This document shows positions 7,673 to 18,201 of a stretch of DNA of 19,261 nucleotides, piece after piece. The translations under genes and the position numbers were made by a program. The stretch's first letter is position 1; each line of letters starts with the position of its first letter. Below the pieces are notes generated by a model that had not been told where the DNA came from, searched no databases, and saw only the letters and a list, made by a program, of their open reading frames with translations. Source of the stretch: Irineochytrium annulatum (taxonomy: Eukaryota > Chytridiomycota > Chytridiomycetes > Chytridiales > Chytridiaceae); NCBI GenBank assembly GCA_027600665.1, contig JADGJL010000516.1, positions 1 to 19,261 of the forward strand, read 5' to 3'.

Positions 7673-10302
7673 ATGGCGATGAAATTCTCCCTCGGCGCCG
7701 GCCACCAAAGTGGCCGCAAGGCCCTTGTGGCCCTCAGCCTCCTGATGATGGCCTATTGGATCTTTATCTCGACTAGGATGACCGTGCTGACGGTCGAGAA
7801 CGAAGTGGAGTCCGTGTCGGATACATCCTGGGAGGCCGTCAACCCGGACGGGAGCGCCGCCAGCGACGGGCACCATGCTGTGGTCGCTGGCGGTGAGAAG
7901 GGGGCAGCCGTGTGGTCGGTCCCGAGGAGAAAGGCCGAGGGCGACCCTTGCGCGAAGGAGGTGCCGGCTGCGGGTAAGGTTGGCCAGGGCCAGCCTGGGA
8001 ACGGATCATTGGTTCTGGTCACGGGCGGCGCGGGGTTCATTGGATCAAATGTTTGTATTCCTAAACCTTATGAAGAAATACGCGTCGCTAACCCACACCC
8101 TGATATTACAGCTAGTAGACCGACTGCTTAGTCTCGGATATCGAGTACGCGTCTTCGATAGCCTCGTGACTGGGTCGATCCGGAACGTGCCGCTGAACCA
8201 CCCCCATGTCGAATTCCGTATGGACGACATAATGGACCCGATGGCCTTGAGCGCCGCCATGGAGGGTGTTGAGTACGTGTATCATATGGCTGCCATGAGC
8301 AAGGTTGCTCCAAGCATGAAGAGCCCCGCAATGGCCAAGTTTTGCACCGAAGTGAACGCTTTGGGTTCTTGGAGTGAGTACACCACGAGGACGCCTTTCG
8401 CGTTACCAATCTTACTGTTTGGCAGATGTCCTTGAGGCTGCGAGGTTGGCCGGCGTCAAAAAGGTGGTGTACGCTGCCTCCTCCACATATTACGGAAACA
8501 ACCCGCCCCCACACACGGAGACTGACGCTGTAAGTAGTGCACGCCAGCAATTCAACAACCTTTCAACTTACTTCTATCATCTGCAGCCGAGCTTCTTGAC
8601 CCCATATGCCGCGTCAAAATATGAGGGCGAAATACAAATGCAGATGTTCAACGACATCTTTACAGTGCCGACAGGTGATAACTCTCTAAATCTGCAACCG
8701 AAGTTGATTCTTGATTTTTCAGTATCCATCCGGTTTTTCATGGTATATGGCCCGCGTCAGCCTAGCACCGGCGCCTACGCCATCGTGACCGGCGTCTTTG
8801 CGCGCCAGGCCGCCCTGAAGCAGCCGTTGACTATAGAGGGTACAGGCGAGCACTCCCGCGACTTCATCCACGTCCAGGACATCGTCGAGTCTCTCATCAT
8901 CGCGCAGCAGGATGAGAAGCTCCGCGGTGAGGTCATCAACGTCGGAACGGGCACCTCCTACACCGTCAAGCAGGTCGCCGACCTGGTCTCGTCCGACCAA
9001 GTCCATATCAAAGCGAGGCCGAACGACCTCGAGGCTACGCTGGCTAACACGTGCAAGATGAAGAGGGTGCTGGGTTATTTGCCAAAAAAAAAGTTTTTGA
9101 AGGAGATGGCGTATATGGCCGAGGCCACGATGAAGGGGAAGATATTTCAGCAGGAGTGGTTGGATGCTCGGCTGAGGATTTCGGCGCCTTGGGTCATGCC
9201 GGCGAGGTGGCCGATGTTCCCGTGGTATGGGAGGCAAAACTCGATCGAGGGCTTGGTAAAGGCCGTGACGGCGTTGGAGGCATCGGGGTTGCAAAATACG
9301 GTGGCGCTGTTTCTTTTGGATAGCACGCATACGAGGTGAGAAGCGTAGGACTTTCCTATCCGCTCATCGTTCTTTACCCCTTAATCCAACTCGTAATTTC
9401 GCAGATTCGCATTGATGAATCACATCTACTCGCTTGTCACGTCAGGCGGTCTATCATCCTTCATCGTCGCCGCCGCGGACAAGTCGGTCGAAGCGTGCCT
9501 GGATATGAATTACCCGTGTTGGAACGTGACTGAACTTAAGCCGTTATCTCAGGGCAATCGGAGGGAGCAGTTAACGCTAGAGCTGCTGAAGCTGGGGGTT
9601 AATGTGCTCGTAGGGGATACGTAAGTCTGATGTATTGAAGCTCACAATAACTGTTTAACTTAGAAATACTGCCTACGTTCGGGAAGCTGCGAGATCGTAC
9701 TCGAACGTTCGGAGCGCAGATATTGTCATCAACAGCGAGGCGCCGGTAATTCGAAGTCGTTGTCGTGGAATGTGATGTTAATGATCTGTCCACATGTACA
9801 GAAAAGCGCATTCCACACAACGAATTTCTTAGCAAAGTCGAACGCGAGGTCCATCGCGCTCTTCGAGTCGGTCGTACGGTCTGTCGGTACCTTCCGTGAG
9901 ATCCTAGCCGACGGGAAGGACAAGCAGTGGAAGCTTGTGGGTTCCGGCTCTACCGGCTCGCATGACGCCGACGTCGCCACCGTTTTTATGAATGCGCACC
10001 CACCGCAAAGCTGCTCAACACCAAAGAGGGTGGGCGACGCCAGGTCGGGCGCGTGCAAGACATCGCTGGCTCTTTACGAGCCATTCTGCCACCAAATCCA
10101 CGACGAGAAAATCCAGGTCGTTTCCGAGGGCGGACTTCACATCACCCTCTGCCCGTGGAATGGGCTGGAGTGTGATGTGCAGCAGAACATCCCGACCGCT
10201 TGGACGCGGTCGGGGGTATACGAGAACCAATTCGAGCCGCCCAGTTGCGACGCGACGGTGATTGAGCTAGAAGGGGCGGGTGTGGAAGGACTGGAGGAAT
10301 GA
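7673..10302 (+). CDS. Membrane-anchored fusion: NDP-sugar epimerase/dehydratase (extended SDR) plus PF03407-like glycosyltransferase
   Basis: Eight exons, 7673-8050, 8112-8373, 8426-8529, 8587-8674, 8723-9335, 9405-9620, 9664-9745 and 9802-10302, give 2244 nt and 747 aa with consistent phases. Residues ~15-33 are a hydrophobic stretch after basic residues, which suggests a type II Golgi/ER anchor. The SDR half (about 112-430) has TGGAGFIG at 117-124, a YAASK catalytic Tyr-Lys pair (Y255, K259), RFFMVYGPRQP, and RDFIHVQDIVE followed by NVGTG, as in UDP-sugar epimerases and decarboxylases. From ~470 the protein resembles nucleotide-diphospho-sugar transferases (LLKLGVNVLVGDTNTAYVR, then ADIVINSE). 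The expected DxD is D553-T554-N555, so the third position is Asn. A likely role is making and transferring a nucleotide sugar in the Golgi; the exact sugar cannot be told. The alternative of two adjacent genes is unlikely, because exon 5 to exon 6 splices in frame with no stop. Confidence 0.87.
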
Positions 10303-10833
10303 GGAGGCGTGGTCTTAGTGTCTTTACGCCGCGGATTTGAGATTGCAGGTCGGGGGAAGAGAAGGGGATAATTGATGTCACCGTGTGGTAGATTGCCATG
10401 ATAGATTCAAGAGGCTATGTTGCTCAACTCATCTGAACTAACGGTTACAATTTACATCTGCTTTCCCCACAAAAGCGAGCGAATTTTACCGGCTCGTTTT
10501 GTCAGTGTCAGAGAGGAATCACATATCAAAAAGCTCATAGTAGCCTTCGAGGTTGGCTGGCACAATGCACATTAGCGTTTTTTCACAGAATCCCGGCTCC
10601 TGCCTAGTGTCGGCGATGTTGGCCACATCCCGTGGCGTCATGGTGGAAGGGGGCGTCAGCATGTTGAAAACGCGGGGTGGGTTGGTGTTTCCACTCAGCC
10701 AGTAAGCTTCGTATGGACTTCCAAGCCGCCCTACCACCGATTGTGGAACCTTGCAGCGACGATGAGAGGGAGGACAACGCTGGCGACGACGCCGAGGACG
10801 GCCCCGCGACCGACGGCCTCGACCCAAACGGTC
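10303..10833. other. Intergenic region between the SDR-glycosyltransferase and the aspartic protease
   Basis: This 531-bp stretch should contain the 3' UTR of the upstream gene and the protease promoter. A minus-strand frame ending at 10519 has roughly 75 residues of protein-like composition, but no start codon or convincing splice partner is visible (see findings). No TATA box or AATAAA is clear. Confidence 0.5.
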
Positions 10834-13587
10834 ATGACGTTGCGGGCCGTCGCCTTGCTGGCCATCTTCACAGGCGCCGCGGCTGTGGATTCCACAGGGT
10901 GGGCTTTCGCGTCATACCATTGCAATGGTTGTAGCTGACCTGCTGGCGATAGGACTCGGCTAGCTCTGGCCAAGCGGATACCACCGGCCAGTGCCGCGGC
11001 GCTTCTGGGCCACCAAAGGGCCATCAGAACGAAGTGGAACGATGTCACTCAGAACGTCGACGCCGCGGGTGTTGGCCCGGCCGGCGTGACAGCCTCGCTA
11101 ACGAATCAAGGCGACTATTCGGTATGGCTAGCAGGCTGAGGTTATGACTTTTACTTATTGTTGCTCTGGTCTTAGTACTACGCCAACATTTCCCTCGGCA
11201 CACCTCCTCAGTACTTCAACGTCCAACTGGACACAGGCTCGTCCGTCCTCTGGGTTGCAAAGGCCGGCTGCGTCTTCTGCAATGACTCCGCCTCTTTCGA
11301 CGGCACGAAATCGTCCACTTACAACCTGACGGGCTCGTCACCGAAGTCGATCTCATACGGGACGGGCAGCGTTACCGGGACGACGGCCCGAGACACCTTT
11401 GGATTCAACGGTCTGAGCGTCAAGTCGCAGGTTTTTCTGGAGGTCATGAAGGAATCCACCATTACTGCGAACCAAATGAACAGGGTCTATGATGGCATCC
11501 TGGGACTTACCTTTGAGAACGGCCTCAACAGTACGTTGCGCGGGATAAAAAGCGAGCCATTGATTGAAACGGTTCTTTCTTATTTTCGCAGCTACAACAC
11601 CACACGAGAACATCTTTTACGGGATGGCGACTCAGAAGGTCGTGACCAACCCAGTCTTTGGCGTTTGGCTTAACCAGTAAGCAGTTAGTTTCAATGAGGG
11701 CTTTAATATTGAGTGTTGCCGTTCAGCTCTGCCACACCTGGACAAGCGGTATCGAATGTCGGAGGGGAGGTCACGCTGGGCTTTATCGATCCGAACCATT
11801 ACCAGGTTAGTGTAATCAGTACTTCAATGAGCTTCTTAACATACATTGCTGATTTCAATGTCTTCCAGGGCAACCTTACCTACCTAAATGTGGTGGATAC
11901 TAACACTAGCCTCGGCCCAAGATATTTCTGGGGAGTCCAATGCGACGGCGTCATCGCCGGCCAACAAAGGATCGCCGCCTCCACGCCTCAGACGTATGCA
12001 ATCCTGGATTCTGGCACGTCCTTTGTCTCCGTGGATGAGGACACTTTCCAATCCATCGTGAACGCCCTTATTACGGCCGTCACCTCCGTCCAGGGCCTGA
12101 CCGACAGCATCGGCGACATTATCTATACGTGCCCTTGCGACGAGGTCGCGCAGCTGCCCAACATCACCATCGTGCTCTCAGGCAACTTTTTTAACATCTC
12201 ATATAAGGACTACGTCATCTCGGACGGGTTCGCTTGCTACATCGGTATCATGTCGTCGGGCTTCAGCCCGCTCGCCTTACCCCCCGGCGTGGCGCCCAAC
12301 GTCTGGATTTTGGGCGACGTTTTCATGAGGAAATGGTATTCGGTATTCGACTATACGGGGCGCGTCGGGCTCGCGCTCGTGGCCAACACGACGGCCACGC
12401 AGAACCTGTCCGGCGCGGGGCTCTTTAATCCAAATGGCGTCGGGGCCGGTTTCCCGGGCGGCGGCGAGCCGGCGGAGTCGACCTGGTGGGCGCCGGGGAC
12501 GTTCGGGCCGGGAGGCCCGACGGACTGGGACGGCGGGTCCCAGCTCGGCTCGGCCTCGGCGTCGTCTAGTTACTCTTTATCCGGCGAGGGAGCGCTCATC
12601 GCCATTCTCGTCATCCTGGTCGTTTTGCTTCTCGTGGCCACCGTCGTCGGTGTCCTTATTTGGCGGCAGCAGAGGACAAAGAAACTGGCGTCTGAGCTGC
12701 CAGTTTCTTACCTTACCAGGGATGGCACCATCGTAAGCCCACTGCGACCTGGTGTAACTACATGTTCTGATCACGTACTCGTTTAGCATCCTTCCACCAT
12801 TCAATTGACCCCGATTTATGCAACGCAGCAGTCGCAGGGGGCGTCGCCGTGGGTTGCAAAGATGGGCGGTGCGCCGGACCCCGAGGTCTGGGGTCCCGAC
12901 GAGGTCGAAATCTGGGCGCGCATCACGGGTCTCGGCGTCGACGTCGCGGCAAAGCTCAAAGGTGCGTTCTTGACCCCTCGAGCATCTCGAAGTGCAGTCC
13001 TAAGATCATCCCTTGCAGATAACAACATCACGGGCATGACCCTCCTCGGAATGAACGCCTTTGCCGTCGAGCGCGCCCTCAAAGTCGACGCCGCGACCGC
13101 GGGCCGGATCGCGTTCGCCATCAGCCAGCTCCAGCTCGAGAACGTCCGGACGCTAAGGAGGCCCGCTGCAACCGCCTCAGCGGCAGGGATGGCGCCTGGG
13201 GTTGCACTAGGTGCAAATCTGTTACCGTCACCCTCGCAGGGGAAAAACCTGCCTAGGATTCCATCTGCGGTAGAGATCTGGCGCGAAGACGTCATGAAGG
13301 CGGTATCGGCCAAGGATGAGGCCGAAGTTTGTCAGTTGGCCGCCGACGAGGGCGAGCAGGTGGGCTCTGTCGAGAAGAGGGAGGACGAGGTTCTCAATGA
13401 AGTTGGAGCAGCGGCAGCCAAGGCCGCAGAGGAGGAGGGGGAGGAGAGTAGGCTTGAGATGAGGGCCAGCAAGTCGATCGCAATGGCAGATAAGGCGCTG
13501 GCGCACGACGCTGCAAGCATCTCGGTATCACTTAGTGAGCCCAGACCACCTGAGAGCAAAGCGGCGACGGAAACCAAGTTCCCATAG
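10834..13587 (+). CDS. Pepsin-family (A1) aspartic protease with transmembrane segment and cytosolic SAM-like domain
   Basis: Eight exons, 10834-10898, 10953-11121, 11176-11530, 11592-11676, 11727-11805, 11869-12732, 12787-12961 and 13019-13587, give 2361 nt and 786 aa in consistent phase. MTLRAVALLAIFTGAAA is a signal peptide. The propeptide region contains K29-R30, a possible Kex2 site. The catalytic motifs are DTGSS (D97) and DSGTS (D298), with the flap tyrosine in SYGTGS (Y139). A Gly/Ser/Pro-rich stalk leads to a transmembrane helix at about 493-516, then RQQRTKK, the stop-transfer charge. The tail holds a SAM-like fold at about 572-637 (EIWARITGLGVDVAAKLK, then NITGMTLLGM) and ends in an Ala/Glu-rich, probably coiled or disordered region. 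It is probably a plasma- or vacuolar-membrane protease with yapsin-like topology. The start was chosen for the signal peptide; an in-frame ATG at 10762 would add an unlikely Arg/Thr-rich extension. Confidence 0.88.
12733..12786 (+). other. Phase-0, 54-nt intron whose retention truncates the protease tail
   Basis: The intron starts GTAAGC and ends TTTAG. It is a multiple of three, so read-through stays in frame for 17 codons and meets its first stop at the TAG that forms the 3' splice site (12784-12786). The spliced form includes the SAM-like tail; the retained form ends just past the transmembrane segment. Confidence 0.7.
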
Positions 13588-13974
13588 ACGACCCAAGAAG
13601 ACTTTTCTCTTATAATACATAAGATTTCATTCGCACGGTTAGCGGTTGGCAGAATGGATTATTTGCATTATCATTATAATATCGTCTGTACCCAACACCA
13701 ACAAAATGAATATAATTAATCACACGGTAGCACAATTTTTATTAAACATTTATAAGTCTCCTTGTATCCAATTATCATGGGCACAAGTCGCCACTATTAA
13801 AAGCTCACAGGATATAGGTACTATTCTTAATTTCGATGCGGGCACCGCAACGAAGCCCAACCCTTCGCGAGGCAAGGCCAAAAGAAAACATACAAACAGA
13901 CCGGGATACACGAGAAAAAGAATTAAGCAAAAACAGCACATAGGGCATGTACGTGTTTACGGCAGCTGAAAATA
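13588..13974. other. Convergent intergenic region: protease and SWI3 3' ends
   Basis: This A/T-rich 387-bp stretch lies between the plus-strand protease stop and the minus-strand SWI3 stop. TTTATT at 13738-13743 reads AATAAA on the minus strand, about 232 nt past the SWI3 stop, and is a plausible poly(A) signal for it. Open frames here are A/T-driven and not credible genes. Confidence 0.55.
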
Positions 13975-16845
13975 CTAATTCAAGCTGAATGTGACCCCGG
14001 TTTCTAAGCCCGCTCCCAATCCTGCCATTTCCTCTGATGTAAGTTGGACGACCGTCACCGGGAGCACACGATCCTCCGGTTTTTTCTCCCCCAACACCTC
14101 CCCAATCATGGCCCCGACGACAGCAGGTGGCGCGGTCGCACCCGCAATCTGCCCGGCCCCAACGGTTGCTCCCGCACCAGCCACCGCCCCAGTTGTCAGA
14201 GACCCGCCGCTCAAACTACCGATTGCGCCTCTCGATGCATAGAACGCCGCCTTCTCTTTCCTGAACGCCGCCCGCTCCTGCGCGAGTCGGGCACGCTCCC
14301 TCTCCAGCTCGGCCCGCTCGACGTCAACGATGGCCTCGATCTCTTCAAAATGCTTCATCTTGAGCGCGAGCTTCTTCAGCTGGAGCTGAAGGCAAATGTC
14401 GACCAGGCGTCGGCACTCGACCTCCTCCGAGCTCGAGATCGCGTACGCCCGCGCAGCGGCCGCGCCGAGCGCAGTCGCCGCGATCTTCTCAAGCTGGCTT
14501 AAAGGGTGCCCGGGTGTCGCCGGCGTGTGCGGGGTCTTAGCCAAGTCCGTTCCTGGCGTCGCTACCGCTGGCGTGGCGGAGGTATCGTAGGCCGCGACGG
14601 CCTTCACTACGACATCCTTCAACTCTTTTGCGTCCCCACTTAAAGCCCGTCCGGTTTCCTCCCTCACCGCAACCTCCCCTCCTTCACTAATCCGTTGCGG
14701 CTCGGCACTTGACCCGTCGACCTCCATAGAGCCCGCCCGTGCTTCCGAACTGCCCTTCTCTATCGCCAACCCGTTCATTGGTGGCGCGACCGTGTCCCCC
14801 TTTCGGCGAGCCTCGTCCAATACCACCGTTTGGCCAATTGCTGCCATCGCTGACGCTTTCGCCACTTGCGGCTTAACAGTAGACGCCAGCATGGCGACAA
14901 CACTTAGCACTGGGTTGTCGGCTGCCGAGAACGGAACCACGCCGGATGTGAACGTCAGGGCATCAAGGACGTCCCGTCGCAGAATTTTCCGGAGGGGGCC
15001 GCCCAGCCTTCCCACCACCCCGTTCGTCCCATCACCCTCCGCGATCTCCCCCGACGCCGCGTCCTTCTCCGTCCTAACACCCTCCTCATTCTCCGCGATG
15101 CCGAACGGACCCCGTACGGTCAAAGGGTCCTCTATCGGGATCTCGAGGAATCGCAAGATGCAGTCCTCCTTGCCCCTCGTGGCGACGTGCTCCGCAATCT
15201 TATCCCAGTCGCTCGAGTACATCTCGAGCCCCTCGAGCAGAAGCAGCGTCTCCTGATCCGACCAATCATGCCGACTTCGCTTCGCCTGCAGCGACACGGT
15301 TTCTCGGTCGTCGTGCCGCGTAAAGTCGCCGGCGTAAAGGGACGAAGGGAAACGGTTCGCCATGTAGCAGTCCCTGCACACGCGCGTGACGTCGGTCGGC
15401 GCTGCTCCTGACGCCGTCTCGGTCGATAAGCTCGTCTTGTAGTGCAGAGCAGTGCAGTCGACGCCGCAGGTTACACAGTTTAGTCGGCTCTTCCGCCGTT
15501 TCCCCACGTTTTCTTCTCCGTCCTTCTCATCATCTGCCCCTTCCGCTTCGTTCTCCCGCTTCAAAGAATATATGCTGGGGGCCGCGACAAGGCCACCGGG
15601 AAGAGTCGGGAGCGGTGGTACGGGGACCATGTCGTGTGCCTGAATTTGAGCATCTCGCGCCGGCACAGGGATGTTTGGTGCTAACGGTTGAATACGGGTC
15701 GGTGTATCGACAGTTACCCGGTATGTCCCAGTATAAGGCGGGCCGATTGGGGCAGGCCGTGAATCCGGATCGACCTGAAAACGGTGTTAAGCTACGGCCC
15801 ATAAAGGCAAAAGTACGCAGCTCAAACCTGATAGTTGATCAATCCCCATGTTTCGAGAAACGAGTGAACCCTTATGATCGCACAAACGTCACCGGCCAGG
15901 TTCCTCCGACATGCAGTCACCGTTAGATACTCCGTTGGGTTCAAGCGGTAGGTGTTTACTATGAAGTCCCGATAATCTTTGTAGACTTGCGGCGTCTTTG
16001 ACTTATTCTTATTGTTGAAAAATTCCGGCAGCGCTTTCTTCTCAATTTCGTGAATGTCCGTGAATGTGAACCAAGACGAGTGCGTCGGAATGATGATGTC
16101 CACCCGCTGAGGCGGGGAAACCTTCGTTACAGAGGGCACTCCGTGATCCAAATCCATTATTTTAACGCCACTAGGCGCCACGCCATCGTTTGCTGATGGG
16201 TCTTCATCCTTTACAGCCACTTTTCCTGATACAAAAAAAAATATAAAGAGAAGGCTAGGTGCTGACAAGATGGGCAAATCGCAGGGCTCCCGAACAATAA
16301 ATATGCAAGGACACAAACCAACCTTGCTCGTCAACGTCCATGGAGCTGTCCCCCGGAATCTGCGCGTCCTCCTCCTCGTCCTCTTCTTCGTCTTCTCCCT
16401 GAATAGCTTCTCCGTCATCCTCCTCCCCATCGCCATCGGGATCCTGATCAACGCGACGCCTGGACCGCCTCACCGGCTCGTCGTCATCGTCGTCCCCCAT
16501 ATCTGGGTCACCCTCGTCATCGGCTCCCTGCCCCTCTCCCTCCATCTGTTCCCCTGACCCCGCAAGCGCGCTAGCCCCCATTGCACCTTGCGCATCCCCC
16601 ATCGCCATCCCCGGATAAGCCATTCCCGGCTCGTGAACGTTCCCCGAGGCCGCCAGCAGTGGCGGGTCCGCGTCGTAGCCGGATACGAGGCTCGCGACGT
16701 CGAAGTGGCTTCTTGAGCCGCCGGGAGGGGATCCCGCTGAGGCCGGCACACCGGGCGACTGGGCGTACCCATACTGGCCACCGGCGACCATGGGGTCCTC
16801 GTCGCCTGCCTCGTTCATCCCCGCCATCGGATCCTGTCCGAACAT
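13975..16845 (-). CDS. SWI3: SWI3/RSC8/SMARCC-type chromatin-remodelling subunit
   Basis: Three exons on the minus strand, 16845-16323, 16225-15828 and 15774-13975, give 2721 nt and 906 aa in phase. Domain order is diagnostic: an acidic N-terminus (about 1-215) with Asp/Glu runs, a SWIRM domain at ~220-307 ([10 protein letters not shown] to [10 protein letters not shown]), then [16 protein letters not shown], a zinc-binding module with CVTCGVDC and CRDC (Cys at about 407, 410, 414, 440, 443), a SANT domain at ~478-523 ([28 protein letters not shown]) and a charged leucine-zipper-like coil (~755-820). In yeast Swi3 and Rsc8 scaffold the SWI/SNF and RSC complexes; which of the two this serves cannot be told, since a fungus with a single copy may use it in both. 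Ala/Thr/Pro-rich linkers separate SANT and coil. It is divergent from EFM5, 254 bp away. The start is the first ATG of the acidic exon. Confidence 0.94.
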
Positions 16846-17099
16846 GCTGGGCGATGATGAAGCCCGTTGAAAATCGCGAGGGCGGGCGCGGCGTTGGCGA
16901 TGAGAGGCCGGGTTGCCGTCGATGTCACAAAGGGACGCCTAATGCTGAGGTCTGGCGGCCTCGTGAATGCGATGGCCGAAGGTCAACTTCACGTTCGGTT
17001 GCTGCGAGTCCCGATTTTTCGATGCTTTTTTTGCGCCTGCCATCAGGATAAACGTAGCCTGCTTGCCACCTAAAATTAACCACGGCGACTGCAATATCA
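16846..17099. promoter_or_regulatory. Divergent promoter region of SWI3 and EFM5
   Basis: These 254 bp lie between the start codons of the minus-strand SWI3-like gene and the plus-strand EFM5-like gene, so both promoters must lie here or overlap the leaders. I see no clear TATA box on either strand. Confidence 0.6.
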
Positions 17100-18201
17100 A
17101 TGTCGATGGATCCTGCTGCTGGTGATCTTCGGGTCCCCGACGGGCCTGGGTCCGATATCGACGAAAACGGCGCTGAGAGCGATGACGACGAATTAAGGCT
17201 ACCGGCCGACACTTTAGCGCTGCTGCAATCATTTCTGATTGAGAAGAAGGAAGAGGACGAGAAGTTCGAGCGCCTGCGGTCATCTGTAAGAATACCGTCG
17301 GAGTTGGAGGCCGAGGAAAAGGAGAAAGCCACGATCGCCTTGGACATTGCTGATTTCCGAGAGGACTGGCAGTCAGTATTTCCGAAATATTCACTTGCGT
17401 TGATTTTGTTAAAGTCTTCATTTTCTTACCACCATCGATAGGTTAAGTCAATTTTGGGTTAGTGGTCGACAACTTAGGACGGGTGGGTGGACAATGCGCC
17501 CATATTCTTCTCGTGCTTGACTTGAAAGGAAGCTTTGGCCTTACTGTCTTTGCCCGATGTAGTACGATGACGATACAGCCATCCGGCTAGCCCAGGAAGC
17601 TTACAACCTAACCCCCATCGGTGGCACGATTGCCTGCGTCTCATCTCCCTCCGCATTCATAAAACTGACGGTACGTGGGACGATTCTGTCAACAAATCGT
17701 CTAAACACGTTATCACAGAAGCTCGACCTCGCCGCGAAGCGCATCAAGGCCTACGTCTTCGAGTACGACCGCCGCTTTAACGTCTACGGCGACAGCTTTG
17801 TCTTTTTCGACTACAACGATCCGACGGCGCTTGAAGAGTTTTACATGGACCCCGTGACGGGCGACCGGACAGACAGGCCGCTCTATCACGCCATCGACAC
17901 CATTATCGCTGACCCGCCGTTTCTTAGCGACGAGTGCTGGACAAAGACAGCCATTTGCCTGCGATGGCTGTCAAGACGGAAGGTCGCAGCTGCAGAGGAT
18001 GTCGCTGAGGATGTCAAGAACGGGCTCGTCAAGGCGGAGGATGCGAGCATCATCGTTGCCACGGGGAGAGTGATGGAAGAAAAGATCAAGCGCGAGTTAG
18101 GCTGTTCGATGACAACATTTGAACCGCTGCATCGGGGCGGACTATCGAACGGTTTCGGTTGCTTCACCAACGTTGAGACGCCAACATTGAAATGGGCTTA
18201 A
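17100..18201 (+). CDS. EFM5: EFM5/EEF1AKMT1-type eEF1A lysine N-methyltransferase
   Basis: Four exons, 17100-17371, 17442-17457, 17563-17670 and 17719-18201, give 879 nt and 292 aa. The conserved family stretch LSQFW, then YDDDTAIRLAQEA, is restored only when the 16-nt second exon is included. The class I methyltransferase core follows: GGTIACVSSPSAF (cofactor region), YVFEYDRRF, FVFFDYNDP, and the DPPF substrate motif at residues 197-200 (IIADPPFLSDECW), which marks the N6AMT2/EFM5 group. The family trimethylates a lysine on translation elongation factor 1A, and the activity here is inferred from that. The N-terminal ~60 residues are acidic (DENGAESDDDELRL) and make it longer than I recall for yeast Efm5 (about 250 aa). 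An extra loop around residues 225-245 (KVAAAEDVAEDVKNGLV) is also Ala/Glu-rich. It is probably cytosolic. Confidence 0.93.
17442..17457 (+). other. 16-nt micro-exon in EFM5
   Basis: This exon is bounded by a 70-nt intron (17372-17441, GTCAGT to ATAG) and a 105-nt intron (17458-17562, GTTAGT to GTAG). It supplies the last base of a Gln codon plus L-S-Q-F-W, which is conserved in the family. Skipping it would shift the frame. Confidence 0.85.

Noticed and set aside
10762..10833. Upstream in-frame ATG for the aspartic protease
   Set aside because: It would add 24 Arg/Thr-rich residues before a clean signal peptide that begins at the ATG at 10834.
13646..13969. Plus-strand 107-codon frame between the protease and SWI3 genes
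   Set aside because: Its composition is A/T-driven (Ile/Lys/Asn-rich), it has no recognisable motif, and it sits in the overlapping 3' UTR region.
16925..17421. Two long minus-strand frames opposite the first EFM5 exon
   Set aside because: They are mirror frames of the acidic, Ser-rich codons of EFM5, with low-complexity Ser runs and no domain.
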